From CBIFWW01 sp966186435 (lineage in GTDB: Bacteria > Pseudomonadota > Gammaproteobacteria > Enterobacterales > Enterobacteriaceae), in NCBI GenBank assembly GCA_966186435.1, contig CBIFWW010000117.1, positions 1 through 10,635 on the forward strand: 10,635 nt of DNA, written 5' to 3'. The position numbers were made by a program, and so were the translations under genes. Numbering within the stretch: the stretch's first letter is position 1; each line of letters opens with the position of its first letter. This document shows, one piece after another, positions 1 to 7,419 of this stretch. The notes under the pieces were generated by a model. It worked only from the letters and a program-made list of their open reading frames with translations, had not been told where the DNA came from and did no database searches.

Positions 1-68
1 ATCAATATCAGGGCAGATAAGCCCTTAGATAGATGCCTGTTTTTTTACCTGTAATAAAGGATAATTCG
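1..68 (+). promoter_or_regulatory. 5' leader of the arn operon (partial)
   Basis: Only 68 bases upstream of arnB are visible, so the main promoter is probably partly or wholly outside the window. A short inverted repeat at 10-14/21-25 (AGGGC/GCCCT, 6-nt loop) and a run of seven T at 40-46 are present. They are too far apart to make a convincing terminator. The arnB SD sequence, AAAGGA, lies at 57-61, seven bases before the ATG. In related species this operon is activated by PmrA and PhoP. I see no clear direct-repeat box for either regulator in these 68 bases, so regulation cannot be read from this window. Confidence 0.35.
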
Positions 69-1220
69 ATGAGTGATTTCCTGCCTTTCTCCCGCCCCGC
101 CATGGGGAATGAAGAGTGTGATGCCGTGGCGCGCGTATTGCGCTCAGGCTGGATCACCACCGGCCCACAGTGCCAACAGTTGGAGGCGCGCTTTTGCCAG
201 ATTACTGGTAACCGCCACGCCATCTCCGTCAGCTCTGCCACCGGCGGGATGCACGTCACCCTGATGGCGCTGGGTATTAAACCGGGTGATGAAGTGATTA
301 CGCCTTCACTGACCTGGGTATCCACCCTCAATATGATTGAGCTACTGGGGGCCACCCCGGTAATGATTGATGTCGATAAAGACACTCTGATGGTGACCGC
401 CAGCGCGGTGGCGGCGGCCATCACCCCGCGTACCAAGGCCATCATCCCGGTGCATTATGCCGGCGTGCCTTGTGATATCGATGCCATTCGCCAGGTGGCT
501 GGGCCGCTTGGCATCCCGGTGATTGAAGATGCCGCCCATGGCGCGGGCACCCTATACAAAGGCCGCCCCCTTGGGCAATCCGGTACGGCGATTTTCTCCT
601 TCCACGCCATTAAAAATATGACTTGTGCAGAAGGCGGGATGGTGGTGACCGATGACGACGAGCTGGCTAACAAGATCCGTAGTTTGAAATTCCACGGCCT
701 GGGGGTGGATGCTTTTGATCGCCAAACCCTTGGCCGCGCCCCGCAGGCGGAAGTCATCAGCCCGGGGTTCAAATATAACCTTGCCGATATTAATGCCGCC
801 ATTGCCTTGGTGCAGCTGGATAAGCTGGCGGCCTTGAATGCCCGCCGGGCGCAGATTGCCGCCCATTACCTGGAAGCGCTGGCAGACACCCCTTATTTAC
901 CGTTGGCCACCCCCGCGTGGCCCCATCATCACGCCTGGCATCTGTTTATTTTGCGGGTTGATCCAGAACGCTGCGGGTTTACCCGTGATGCGTTAATGGC
1001 GGAATTAAAAAACCGTGGTATTGGCACTGGCCTGCATTTCCGTGCGGCTCATACCCAAAAATATTACCGCGAGCGCTATCCGCAGGTTTCCCTGGCGAAT
1101 ACCGAGTGGAACAGCGACCGCATTTGCTCCATCCCTTTATTCCCGGACATGACAGATGACGACATTACCCGGGTCACCTCTGCGCTACGCGATATCGCAG
1201 GATGCACCCATGACCAATAA
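69..1220 (+). CDS. arnB: UDP-4-amino-4-deoxy-L-arabinose-oxoglutarate aminotransferase ArnB
   Basis: This is a cytoplasmic PLP-dependent aminotransferase of the DegT/DnrJ/EryC1 family. It converts UDP-L-Ara4O to UDP-L-Ara4N using glutamate, the step after the ArnA decarboxylase. The 383-residue product matches the family length of about 379-385. The PLP lysine is Lys182 in the motif SFHAIKNMTCAEGG, equivalent to Lys188 in Salmonella numbering. Other family segments are SSATGG (55-60), the IEDAAH cofactor motif (152-157) and the FKYNLADINAA stretch (234-244). The ATG at 69 is chosen because it gives the conserved N-terminus MSDFLPFSRPAM and has an SD seven bases upstream. An in-frame ATG at 33 would add 12 residues and has no SD. 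The 3' end overlaps arnC by 11 nt. Function is inferred from very strong family resemblance. Confidence 0.97.
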   Translation: MSDFLPFSRPAMGNEECDAVARVLRSGWITTGPQCQQLEARFCQITGNRHAISVSSATGGMHVTLMALGIKPGDEVITPSLTWVSTLNMIELLGATPVMIDVDKDTLMVTASAVAAAITPRTKAIIPVHYAGVPCDIDAIRQVAGPLGIPVIEDAAHGAGTLYKGRPLGQSGTAIFSFHAIKNMTCAEGGMVVTDDDELANKIRSLKFHGLGVDAFDRQTLGRAPQAEVISPGFKYNLADINAAIALVQLDKLAALNARRAQIAAHYLEALADTPYLPLATPAWPHHHAWHLFILRVDPERCGFTRDALMAELKNRGIGTGLHFRAAHTQKYYRERYPQVSLANTEWNSDRICSIPLFPDMTDDDITRVTSALRDIAGCTHDQ

Positions 1221-2193
1221 CCCTGAAATCAAAAAAGTCTCGATTGTTATCCCGGTCTACAACGAACAGGAAAGCCTGCCGGCCTTGATCAGCCGCACCG
1301 AAGCCGCCTGTGCGCTAATGGGGAAACAGTACGAGATCCTGCTGGTGGACGATGGCAGCAGCGATGCGTCTGCCCAAATGATGGCCGAAGCGGCCCAGGC
1401 CCCCGGTAGCCATGTGGTGGCAGTGATGCTCAACCGCAATTACGGCCAGCATTCGGCGATCATGGCGGGCTTTAGCCACGTCACTGGCGACCTGATTATT
1501 ACCCTTGATGCGGATCTGCAAAATCCGCCGGAGGAGATCCCGCGGCTGGTAGCAAAAGCTGATGAAGGCTACGACGTGGTGGGCACCGTGCGCCAGAATC
1601 GCCAGGACAGCCTGTTCCGTAAGCTGGCCTCGCGCACCATCAATAAACTGATCCAGCGCACTACCGGCAAAGCCATGGGCGACTATGGCTGCATGCTGCG
1701 GGCTTACCGCCGTCATATTGTCGATGCCATGTTGCATTGCCACGAGCGCAGCACCTTTATCCCGATTCTAGCCAACACCTTTGCTCGGAAAGCCACCGAA
1801 ATCCCGGTGATGCACGCCGAGCGTGAGTTCGGGGATTCAAAGTATAGCTTTATGCGGCTGATTAACCTGATGTACGACCTGGTCACCTGCCTGACCACCA
1901 CCCCGCTGCGGTTACTTAGCGTGATGGGTAGCGTCATTGCCTTGATGGGGTTCCTGTTCTCCGTGGTGCTGGTGGTGCTGCGGCTGGCGCTGGGGCCGCA
2001 GTGGGCCGCGGATGGTGTGTTCATGCTGTTCGCGGTGCTGTTTATGTTTATTGGCGCTCAGTTCATCGGGCTGGGGCTATTGGGGGAATACATCGGGCGC
2101 ATCTATAACGATGTCCGCGCCCGTCCCCGCTATTTTATTCAACAGATTATCCGGCAGCCTGCTGAGGCGACCGCAGAGGAAACCAAACAATGA
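1210..2193 (+). CDS. arnC: Undecaprenyl-phosphate 4-deoxy-4-formamido-L-arabinose transferase ArnC
   Basis: This GT2-family glycosyltransferase sits on the cytoplasmic face of the inner membrane. It transfers 4-deoxy-4-formamido-L-arabinose from UDP to undecaprenyl phosphate. The product is 327 residues (E. coli about 322). The GT-A domain shows IVIPVYNEQES (12-22), VDDGSSD (46-52) and LDADLQNPPEE (99-109), the last containing the metal-binding Asp motif. Two predicted membrane helices follow at about 236-260 and 268-292, with a basic cytoplasmic tail, as in the dolichol-phosphate mannosyltransferase-like subfamily. The ATG at 1210 lies inside the end of arnB and is preceded by AGGA at 1199-1202. 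An upstream in-frame ATG at 1156 would extend the protein into arnB and has no family support. The 3' end overlaps arnA by four bases (ATGA). Confidence 0.97.
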   Translation: MTNNPEIKKVSIVIPVYNEQESLPALISRTEAACALMGKQYEILLVDDGSSDASAQMMAEAAQAPGSHVVAVMLNRNYGQHSAIMAGFSHVTGDLIITLDADLQNPPEEIPRLVAKADEGYDVVGTVRQNRQDSLFRKLASRTINKLIQRTTGKAMGDYGCMLRAYRRHIVDAMLHCHERSTFIPILANTFARKATEIPVMHAEREFGDSKYSFMRLINLMYDLVTCLTTTPLRLLSVMGSVIALMGFLFSVVLVVLRLALGPQWAADGVFMLFAVLFMFIGAQFIGLGLLGEYIGRIYNDVRARPRYFIQQIIRQPAEATAEETKQ

Positions 2194-4169
2194 AAGCTGT
2201 CGTTTTTGCTTACCATGATATCGGCTGTGCTGGCGTAAAAGCCGTCCTGGACGCGGGCATTGAAATTACTGCCATCTACACCCACCCGGACAGCTCCGGG
2301 GAGAATCACTTTTTTGGCTCCGTGGCCCGTTTGGCCGCTGAAAACGGCATTCCGGTGTTTGCCCCGGAAGATGCTAACCACCCGCTGTGGATTGAACGTA
2401 TTCAGAACAGCCAGCCGGATGTGATTTTCTCTTTCTACTATCGCAACCTACTGTGTAGTGAAATCCTCAACAGTGCTCGGGTGGGGGCGTTTAATCTCCA
2501 CGGTTCCTTACTGCCCAAATACCGGGGCAGGGCACCGCTGAACTGGGTGCTGGTGAATGGCGAGACCGAAACTGGGGTCACACTCCATATGATGACCAGC
2601 CGGGCGGATGCCGGGGATATCGTCGGCCAACTGCCGGTAGCTATCAAGCCGCAAGATAACGCCCTGAGCCTGCACCATAAGCTGCGGGATGCCGCCAGCC
2701 AACTGTTGGGGGATATACTCCCGACGATTATCCGCGAAGATTTCCCACGGCAGCCACAGGATCACAGCCAGGCCACAGTAGTCGGACGTCGTTCGCCGGA
2801 AGACGGCCAACTGGCGTGGTCACGGCCTGCGGAACAGCTGCACAATCTGGTACGGGCGGTGAGCGATCCGTGGCCCGGCGCCTATGGCTATGTGGGCACC
2901 AACAAATTCATCGTCTGGAAATCCCGAGTACGTCTTGATTTGGCGGCGGCCACGCCGGGGACGATAATCGCCACCGATCCGCTGACCATCGCCTGTGGCA
3001 ACGGTGCGCTGGAAGTACTCACCGGTCAGTGTGAAAACGGGGTTTACATGCAGGGGGCGCAATTGGCCCAAGCGCTGGGGCTGGTGGCCGGGGCAATCCT
3101 GCGGGATAGCGCTGCTTCCGCCATTAAACGCCGCACCCGGGTGCTGATCCTCGGGGTGAATGGCTTTATCGGTAACCACCTGACGGAGCGATTGTTGCAG
3201 GATGACAACTATGAAGTATACGGGTTGGATATCGGTTCCGATGCGATCACGCGCTTCCTCGGCTGCCCGCGCTTCCACTATGTGGAAGGGGACATCAGCA
3301 TTCACTCCGAGTGGATCGAATATCACATCAAGAAATGCGACGTGGTGCTGCCACTGGTGGCGATTGCCACACCGATCGAATATACCCGTAACCCGCTGCG
3401 GGTGTTTGAACTAGATTTCGAAGAGAACCTGAAGATTATCCGCGACTGTGTGAAATACCAGAAACGCATTATCTTCCCATCCACCTCTGAAGTGTACGGC
3501 ATGTGTGCCGACAAAGAATTTGATGAAGATAAATCTAACCTGATGGTGGGGCCGATCAACAAACAGCGCTGGATCTACTCGGTCTCTAAGCAGCTGATGG
3601 ACCGGGTGATCTGGGCCTATGGCGAGAAAGCCGGTCTGCGCTTCACCCTGTTCCGTCCCTTCAACTGGATGGGGCCGCGTCTGGATAACCTTAATGCTGC
3701 CCGTATCGGTAGCTCGCGGGCTATCACCCAACTGATCCTCAACCTGGTGGAAGGCTCGCCGATTAAGCTTATTGACGGCGGCCAACAGAAACGCTGCTTT
3801 ACCGATATTTCTGACGGTATTGAAGCGCTGTTCCGTATCATTGAAAACCAAGGCGGCCGCTGCGACGGGCAGATCATCAACATTGGCAACCCGAACAATG
3901 AAGCCAGTATCAAAGCCTTGGCAGAAATGCTGCTACGCTGCTTTGAGCAGCACCCGCTGCGCCAGCACTTCCCGCCGTTTGCCGGTTTCCGTGAGGTAGA
4001 AAGCGGTAGCTACTATGGCAAGGGTTATCAGGATGTGGAGCACCGCAAGCCGAGCATTCGTAATGCCAAACGCCTACTGGACTGGACGCCAACCGTCGGG
4101 ATGGAAACCACCGTCGCTCAAACCCTGAATTTCTTCCTGCAAACCGTGGAACTGAACGATAAACCATGA
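2190..4169 (+). CDS. arnA: Bifunctional UDP-L-Ara4N formyltransferase / UDP-glucuronate C-4'' decarboxylase ArnA
   Basis: This two-domain cytoplasmic enzyme has 659 residues (E. coli 660). The N-terminal domain (about 1-304) is a 10-formyl-THF-dependent formyltransferase that formylates UDP-L-Ara4N. Its catalytic residues sit at the same numbers as in E. coli: Asn102, His104 (in FNLHGSLLPKYRG) and Asp140. The C-terminal domain (about 315-659) is an SDR-type NAD+ dehydrogenase that oxidatively decarboxylates UDP-glucuronate to UDP-L-Ara4O. It has the nucleotide-binding loop GVNGFIG (322-328), Thr432/Ser433/Glu434 in PSTSEVYG, the YxxxK pair Tyr463/Lys467, and Arg619. Both active sites therefore look intact. 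Translation starts within the arnC stop (ATGA overlap) with a good SD, AGAGGA at 2175-2180. It supplies both the first and third dedicated steps of the pathway. Confidence 0.98.
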   Translation: MKAVVFAYHDIGCAGVKAVLDAGIEITAIYTHPDSSGENHFFGSVARLAAENGIPVFAPEDANHPLWIERIQNSQPDVIFSFYYRNLLCSEILNSARVGAFNLHGSLLPKYRGRAPLNWVLVNGETETGVTLHMMTSRADAGDIVGQLPVAIKPQDNALSLHHKLRDAASQLLGDILPTIIREDFPRQPQDHSQATVVGRRSPEDGQLAWSRPAEQLHNLVRAVSDPWPGAYGYVGTNKFIVWKSRVRLDLAAATPGTIIATDPLTIACGNGALEVLTGQCENGVYMQGAQLAQALGLVAGAILRDSAASAIKRRTRVLILGVNGFIGNHLTERLLQDDNYEVYGLDIGSDAITRFLGCPRFHYVEGDISIHSEWIEYHIKKCDVVLPLVAIATPIEYTRNPLRVFELDFEENLKIIRDCVKYQKRIIFPSTSEVYGMCADKEFDEDKSNLMVGPINKQRWIYSVSKQLMDRVIWAYGEKAGLRFTLFRPFNWMGPRLDNLNAARIGSSRAITQLILNLVEGSPIKLIDGGQQKRCFTDISDGIEALFRIIENQGGRCDGQIINIGNPNNEASIKALAEMLLRCFEQHPLRQHFPPFAGFREVESGSYYGKGYQDVEHRKPSIRNAKRLLDWTPTVGMETTVAQTLNFFLQTVELNDKP

Positions 4170-5056
4170 AAAAGGTCGGCTTACGTATAGATGTGGACAC
4201 CTGGCGGGGCACCCGCGTCGGGGTACCCCGCCTACTGAGGTTGCTCAGCCTGCACCAAGTGCAGGCCAGCTTCTTCTTTAGCGTGGGGCCAGACAATATG
4301 GGCCGCCATCTCTGGCGTTTGCTGAAACCGCGCTTCCTGCTAAAGATGCTGCGCTCCCGGGCCGCCACGCTATACGGCTGGGATATCCTGCTGGCAGGCA
4401 CCGCCTGGCCCGGCAGGCAGATCGGGCGTGGCAATGCCGAGACCATCCGGGCGGCGGCGGATCACCATGAGATCGGGTTGCACGCTTGGGATCATTTTGC
4501 CTGGCAAACCTGGGCCGGGGTGTGGGGCGAGGAAACCCTCGAGGCCCAGATTACCCTCGGGCAACAGGCGCTGGCGGAGCTTCTCGGTGAGCCAGTGCGT
4601 TACTCCGCCGTGGCGGGATGGCGGGCCGATGAGCGGGTAGTAGAAGCCAAAGAGCCGTTTCACTTCCATTACAACAGCGATTGCCGGGGCCAGCGCCCCT
4701 TCCGGCCAATCCTGAAAAATGGGTTACCAGGCACCCCGCAAATCCCGGTCACCTTACCCACCTGGGACGAAGTCGTCGGGCGCGAGGTGACGGCAGAAGG
4801 CTTTAACCGCTACATCCTCGATCTGATGCAGCGCGACACCGGCACCCCGGTTTACACCATCCATGCTGAAGTGGAAGGCATTGCTTTTGCGGCACAGTTC
4901 GATGAATTGCTAACCCTGGCTGCCCGGGAGGGGATTGGCTTCTGCCCCCTGGGGGAATTACTGCCCGAGGACATCAGCACACTGCCCACCGGCAGCGTGA
5001 TACGGAGTGAAATGCCAGGCCGGGAAGGCTGGTTGGGATTTCAAAACAACGGGTGA
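4166..5056 (+). CDS. arnD: 4-deoxy-4-formamido-L-arabinose-phosphoundecaprenol deformylase ArnD
   Basis: This NodB/polysaccharide-deacetylase-family enzyme removes the formyl group from undecaprenyl-phosphate-linked Ara4FN, committing the sugar to the transport step. It has 296 residues, the same as E. coli ArnD. Visible family features are the N-terminal acidic motif RIDVDTWRGTR with Asp9 and Asp11, the HxxxH metal motif GLHAWDH (His106, His110), AGWRAD (150-155), the YNSDCRG segment (169-175) and TIHAEVEG (231-238). The end, GREGWLG, is also typical of ArnD. The start codon overlaps the arnA stop (ATGA). I see no purine-rich SD in the 12 bases upstream, so translation probably depends on ribosomes finishing arnA. 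The stop codon lies inside the putative SD of arnT. Confidence 0.96.
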   Translation: MKKVGLRIDVDTWRGTRVGVPRLLRLLSLHQVQASFFFSVGPDNMGRHLWRLLKPRFLLKMLRSRAATLYGWDILLAGTAWPGRQIGRGNAETIRAAADHHEIGLHAWDHFAWQTWAGVWGEETLEAQITLGQQALAELLGEPVRYSAVAGWRADERVVEAKEPFHFHYNSDCRGQRPFRPILKNGLPGTPQIPVTLPTWDEVVGREVTAEGFNRYILDLMQRDTGTPVYTIHAEVEGIAFAAQFDELLTLAAREGIGFCPLGELLPEDISTLPTGSVIRSEMPGREGWLGFQNNG

Positions 5057-5058
5057 TC
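5052..5058 (+). promoter_or_regulatory. arnT ribosome-binding site embedding the arnD stop codon
   Basis: The sequence GGTGATC ends five bases before the arnT ATG at 5064. It is complementary to the inner part of the 16S anti-SD tail (GATCACCTCC) rather than to the usual AGGAG-pairing part. The arnD stop TGA (5054-5056) lies inside it. This supports ATG 5064 over the upstream in-frame ATG at 5007, and suggests that termination on arnD and initiation on arnT are physically linked. Confidence 0.55.
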
Positions 5059-5063
5059 ATAAT

Positions 5064-6725
5064 ATGAAATTCGCTAAATGCGGCCTGGGCCTGATACTGC
5101 TTTATGGACTGTATTATCTGCTGCCCCTGGAGTTCCGGGCGCTGTGGCAGCCTGATGAAACCCGTTATGCCGAAATCAGCCGTGAGATGCTGGCCTCCGG
5201 CGACTGGGTCGTTCCTCATTTCTTTTCTCTACGCTATTTCGAAAAACCCATTGCCGGTTACTGGATCAACAGTATCGGCCAGTGGATTTTCGGCCACAAC
5301 AACACCGGAGTGCGGGCGGGGTCGGTCTTTTCGATTACCCTCAGCGCCCTGCTGGTAGGTTGGCTGGCATTCCAACTCTGGCGGGAGAAACGCACGGCAA
5401 TTATCGCCGGGGCCATCTTCCTGACCGGGCTACTGGTATACGGGGTCGGCACTTACGCGGCGCTTGACCCGATGATCACCCTGTGGATGGTTGCCGCCAT
5501 GTGTGCCTTCTGGTGGGCCAGCCACACGCCGGGCCGGGGTAAAAAAGCGCTGGGTTACCTGGGGCTAGGGGCGATCTGCGGCATGGGGGTGATGACCAAA
5601 GGCTTTCTGGCGCTGGCTATCCCGGTGCTGGGGGTGCTGCCTTGGGTGATACAGCAAAAACGCTGGCGCGAGGTGTTAATCTTCGGCCCGTTAGCGGTGG
5701 TGGCGGCAGTGCTGATCGTGCTGCCCTGGGGGTTGGCGATTGCCCAGCGCGAGCCGGATTTTTGGCACTATTTCTTCTGGGTGGAGCATATTCAGCGCTT
5801 TGCTGAAGCTGATGCCCAACATAAGGCCCCCTTCTGGTTCTATATACCGTACCTTATCGCCGGTTCGCTGCCCTGGCTGGCGCTGCTACCCGGTGCATTG
5901 AAGCTGGGGTGGCAAGGCAGGAAGCAACATGACGGCCTGTTTTACTTACTGGGCTGGACGCTGATGCCGCTGCTGTTCTTTAGCGTGGCGAAGGGCAAAC
6001 TGCCGACTTATATCTTGCCGTGCTTCGGCCCGCTGGCGATCTTGATGGCCCGCAACGGGGTGGATTTGGCAAAGGGATATTCCCGCACCCTTAAGGCCAA
6101 CGGCCTGATTAATCTTATTTTTGGTAGCCTGTGCGTGGTGCTGGTGTTGGCCGTGCTCTCCCCATGGGGGTTGGCTAAACGCCCAGTCTATGCCACCCAT
6201 GAATTGTTTAAAATCTTCTGCGCCACCCTGATTTTCCTGGCCTGGGCTGTGGTGGGCTATCTGTGCTGGCGCGGCCCGTCGTCACGTTGGACTTGGGCGG
6301 CGCTGTGCCCCCTTGGGCTGGCGCTGCTGATGGGGGCCGCCGTGCCAGGGCAAGTGATGGAATCGAAACAGCCTCAGCCCTTTATCGATAACGTGCGGGG
6401 AAATCTGGCGGAAAGTAAGCTGATTTTCAGCAACAGCGTCGGGTTGGCGGCGGGGCTGGCCTGGGAGCTTAAGCGTTCAGATATCAATATGTTCGATAGC
6501 CGTGGTGAAGTGAAATATGGGCTGAAATACCCTGATGCTGCCGGGCGCTTTGTCGATAGCCCTGACTTCCCGGCCTGGCTGGCTCAACACCGCCAGCAAG
6601 GGGTGATTTCTCTTGTGCTGTTGTTAAATAAGGGCGCCCCTTGGCAGAGCAACGGTTTTCCAGCCCCGGATTTCCTCTATCAGCAGGGGCGCTTTGTATT
6701 GATTCAGTACCGGCCCCAACCATGA
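5064..6725 (+). CDS. arnT: Undecaprenyl phosphate-alpha-L-Ara4N transferase ArnT
   Basis: This integral inner-membrane GT-C glycosyltransferase transfers L-Ara4N from undecaprenyl phosphate to lipid A phosphates on the periplasmic face. It is the final step that gives resistance to polymyxins and cationic peptides. The product has 553 residues (E. coli 550). After a first hydrophobic helix (about 7-23), the first periplasmic loop carries WQPDETRYAEISREM with Asp31-Glu32, the acidic pair typical of the PMT/GT-C fold. YFEKPIAGYW (58-67) is the second signature. Many hydrophobic helices follow up to about residue 435. The C-terminal 115-120 residues form a soluble domain containing SNSVGLAAGLAWELKR and FDSRGEVKYGLKYP. 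The start at 5064 gives the family N-terminus. A seven-base gap follows arnD, and the 3' end overlaps arnE by four bases. Confidence 0.97.
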   Translation: MKFAKCGLGLILLYGLYYLLPLEFRALWQPDETRYAEISREMLASGDWVVPHFFSLRYFEKPIAGYWINSIGQWIFGHNNTGVRAGSVFSITLSALLVGWLAFQLWREKRTAIIAGAIFLTGLLVYGVGTYAALDPMITLWMVAAMCAFWWASHTPGRGKKALGYLGLGAICGMGVMTKGFLALAIPVLGVLPWVIQQKRWREVLIFGPLAVVAAVLIVLPWGLAIAQREPDFWHYFFWVEHIQRFAEADAQHKAPFWFYIPYLIAGSLPWLALLPGALKLGWQGRKQHDGLFYLLGWTLMPLLFFSVAKGKLPTYILPCFGPLAILMARNGVDLAKGYSRTLKANGLINLIFGSLCVVLVLAVLSPWGLAKRPVYATHELFKIFCATLIFLAWAVVGYLCWRGPSSRWTWAALCPLGLALLMGAAVPGQVMESKQPQPFIDNVRGNLAESKLIFSNSVGLAAGLAWELKRSDINMFDSRGEVKYGLKYPDAAGRFVDSPDFPAWLAQHRQQGVISLVLLLNKGAPWQSNGFPAPDFLYQQGRFVLIQYRPQP

Positions 6726-7057
6726 ATAGTCTGCTGATCCTGCTGGCCAGTTTGCTGAGTTGCGCCAGCCAGCTGTGCCAGAAACAGGCCACCCGGCCCC
6801 CACGGCACCGCAGCCGGGGGCAGCATATGTTGCGCTGGATCGGGCTGGCGTTGGTGGCGATGGGGCTGGCGCTATTGCTGTGGCTGATGGCTTTGCAGCA
6901 GGTGCCGGTAGGGATAGCCTATCCGATGTTAAGCCTGAACTTTATTTGGGTGACGCTGGCGGCCCACTGGATTTGGGGTGAGCCGGTTGGCACTCGCCAC
7001 TGGTGTGGCGTGGGCCTGATTATCGCTGGGGTAACGGTACTGGCGGGGGGCTTATGA
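6722..7057 (+). CDS. arnE: Undecaprenyl-phosphate L-Ara4N flippase subunit ArnE
   Basis: This small membrane protein of the EamA/small-multidrug-resistance type has 111 residues, the same as E. coli ArnE. With ArnF it is thought to flip undecaprenyl-phosphate-L-Ara4N from the cytoplasmic to the periplasmic leaflet. Four hydrophobic segments are visible, at about 2-19, 38-57, 63-83 and 93-111. A basic loop (about 24-37, PPRHRSRGQ) follows helix 1, and the VPVGIAYPMLSLNFIWV stretch (61-77) is typical of the family. The ATG at 6722 overlaps the arnT stop (ATGA). The bases just upstream are pyrimidine- and GC-rich with no SD, so initiation probably relies on coupling to arnT. A longer reading from ATG 6641 lies inside arnT and would destroy the N-terminal helix, so it is rejected. 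Confidence 0.95.
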   Translation: MNSLLILLASLLSCASQLCQKQATRPPRHRSRGQHMLRWIGLALVAMGLALLLWLMALQQVPVGIAYPMLSLNFIWVTLAAHWIWGEPVGTRHWCGVGLIIAGVTVLAGGL

Positions 7058-7419
7058 GGGGGTATCTTTGGGCGCTGGCGAGCGTAGTACTGGTCAGTAT
7101 CGCGCAATTAGTCATGAAAGACGCCATGGTACAGCTGCCACCCTGGCAGGATATTCCGGTGTTGCTGGCCTGGTTGTTTAGTTTTAAGGCCGGGGTATTA
7201 GGGCTGGGGCTGGGCATTCTGGGATATGGCTGTTCGATGGTGTGCTGGAGCATGGCACTGCACCGTATCCCGCTGGGCAAGGCTTACGCACTACTCAGCT
7301 TGAGCTATGTGCTGGTGTGGTTGGCGGCGGGCCTGTGGTCCCCCGCCTCGTTTATCGGTGTCGGGTTGATTGTGGCCGGGGTGCTGGTGATTTTCCTGCC
7401 CCCGGCACAAAGGCGTTAG
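7054..7419 (+). CDS. arnF: Undecaprenyl-phosphate L-Ara4N flippase subunit ArnF
   Basis: This is the partner of ArnE in the proposed L-Ara4N carrier flippase and the last gene of the operon. The product is 121 residues, slightly shorter than the 128 of E. coli ArnF. It has four hydrophobic segments at about 3-21, 35-60, 66-93 and 98-115. The conserved stretch GKAYALLSLSYVLVWLA (75-91) is diagnostic of ArnF, and the protein ends in IFLPPAQRR. The ATG at 7054 overlaps the arnE stop by four bases. A run of six G (7045-7050) just upstream could serve as an unusual SD. The stop codon overlaps the end of the convergent yhhT gene, so no terminator can fit between them. Confidence 0.94.
   Translation: MRGYLWALASVVLVSIAQLVMKDAMVQLPPWQDIPVLLAWLFSFKAGVLGLGLGILGYGCSMVCWSMALHRIPLGKAYALLSLSYVLVWLAAGLWSPASFIGVGLIVAGVLVIFLPPAQRR
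7416..7419. other. Overlapping convergent stop codons of arnF and yhhT
   Basis: The tetranucleotide TTAG encodes TAG (7417-7419) for arnF on the + strand and TAA (7418-7416) for yhhT on the - strand. The two genes therefore share four bases at their 3' ends. I see no hairpin with a T-run near this point on either strand. Confidence 0.9.

Noticed and set aside
10..46. Terminator-like hairpin and T-run at the left edge
   Set aside because: The stem is only 5 bp, and the T-run begins 15 bases beyond it, too far for intrinsic termination.
38..55. Possible PhoP- or PmrA-type direct repeat upstream of arnB
   Set aside because: TGTTTT and CTGTAA do not form two matching half-sites at the required spacing, and no CTTAAG-like pair is present.
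33..68. Upstream in-frame ATG giving a 12-residue longer ArnB
   Set aside because: It has no SD and does not match the family N-terminus. ATG 69 has a well-spaced AAAGGA and begins with the conserved FLPFSRPAM region.
2820..3326. 168-codon antisense open frame within arnA
   Set aside because: It is entirely opposite an intact, highly conserved enzyme and has no independent support.
3910..4446. 178-codon open frame antisense to arnA and arnD
   Set aside because: It is a shadow of the GC-rich coding strand: it spans two well-supported genes, has no RBS and resembles no family.
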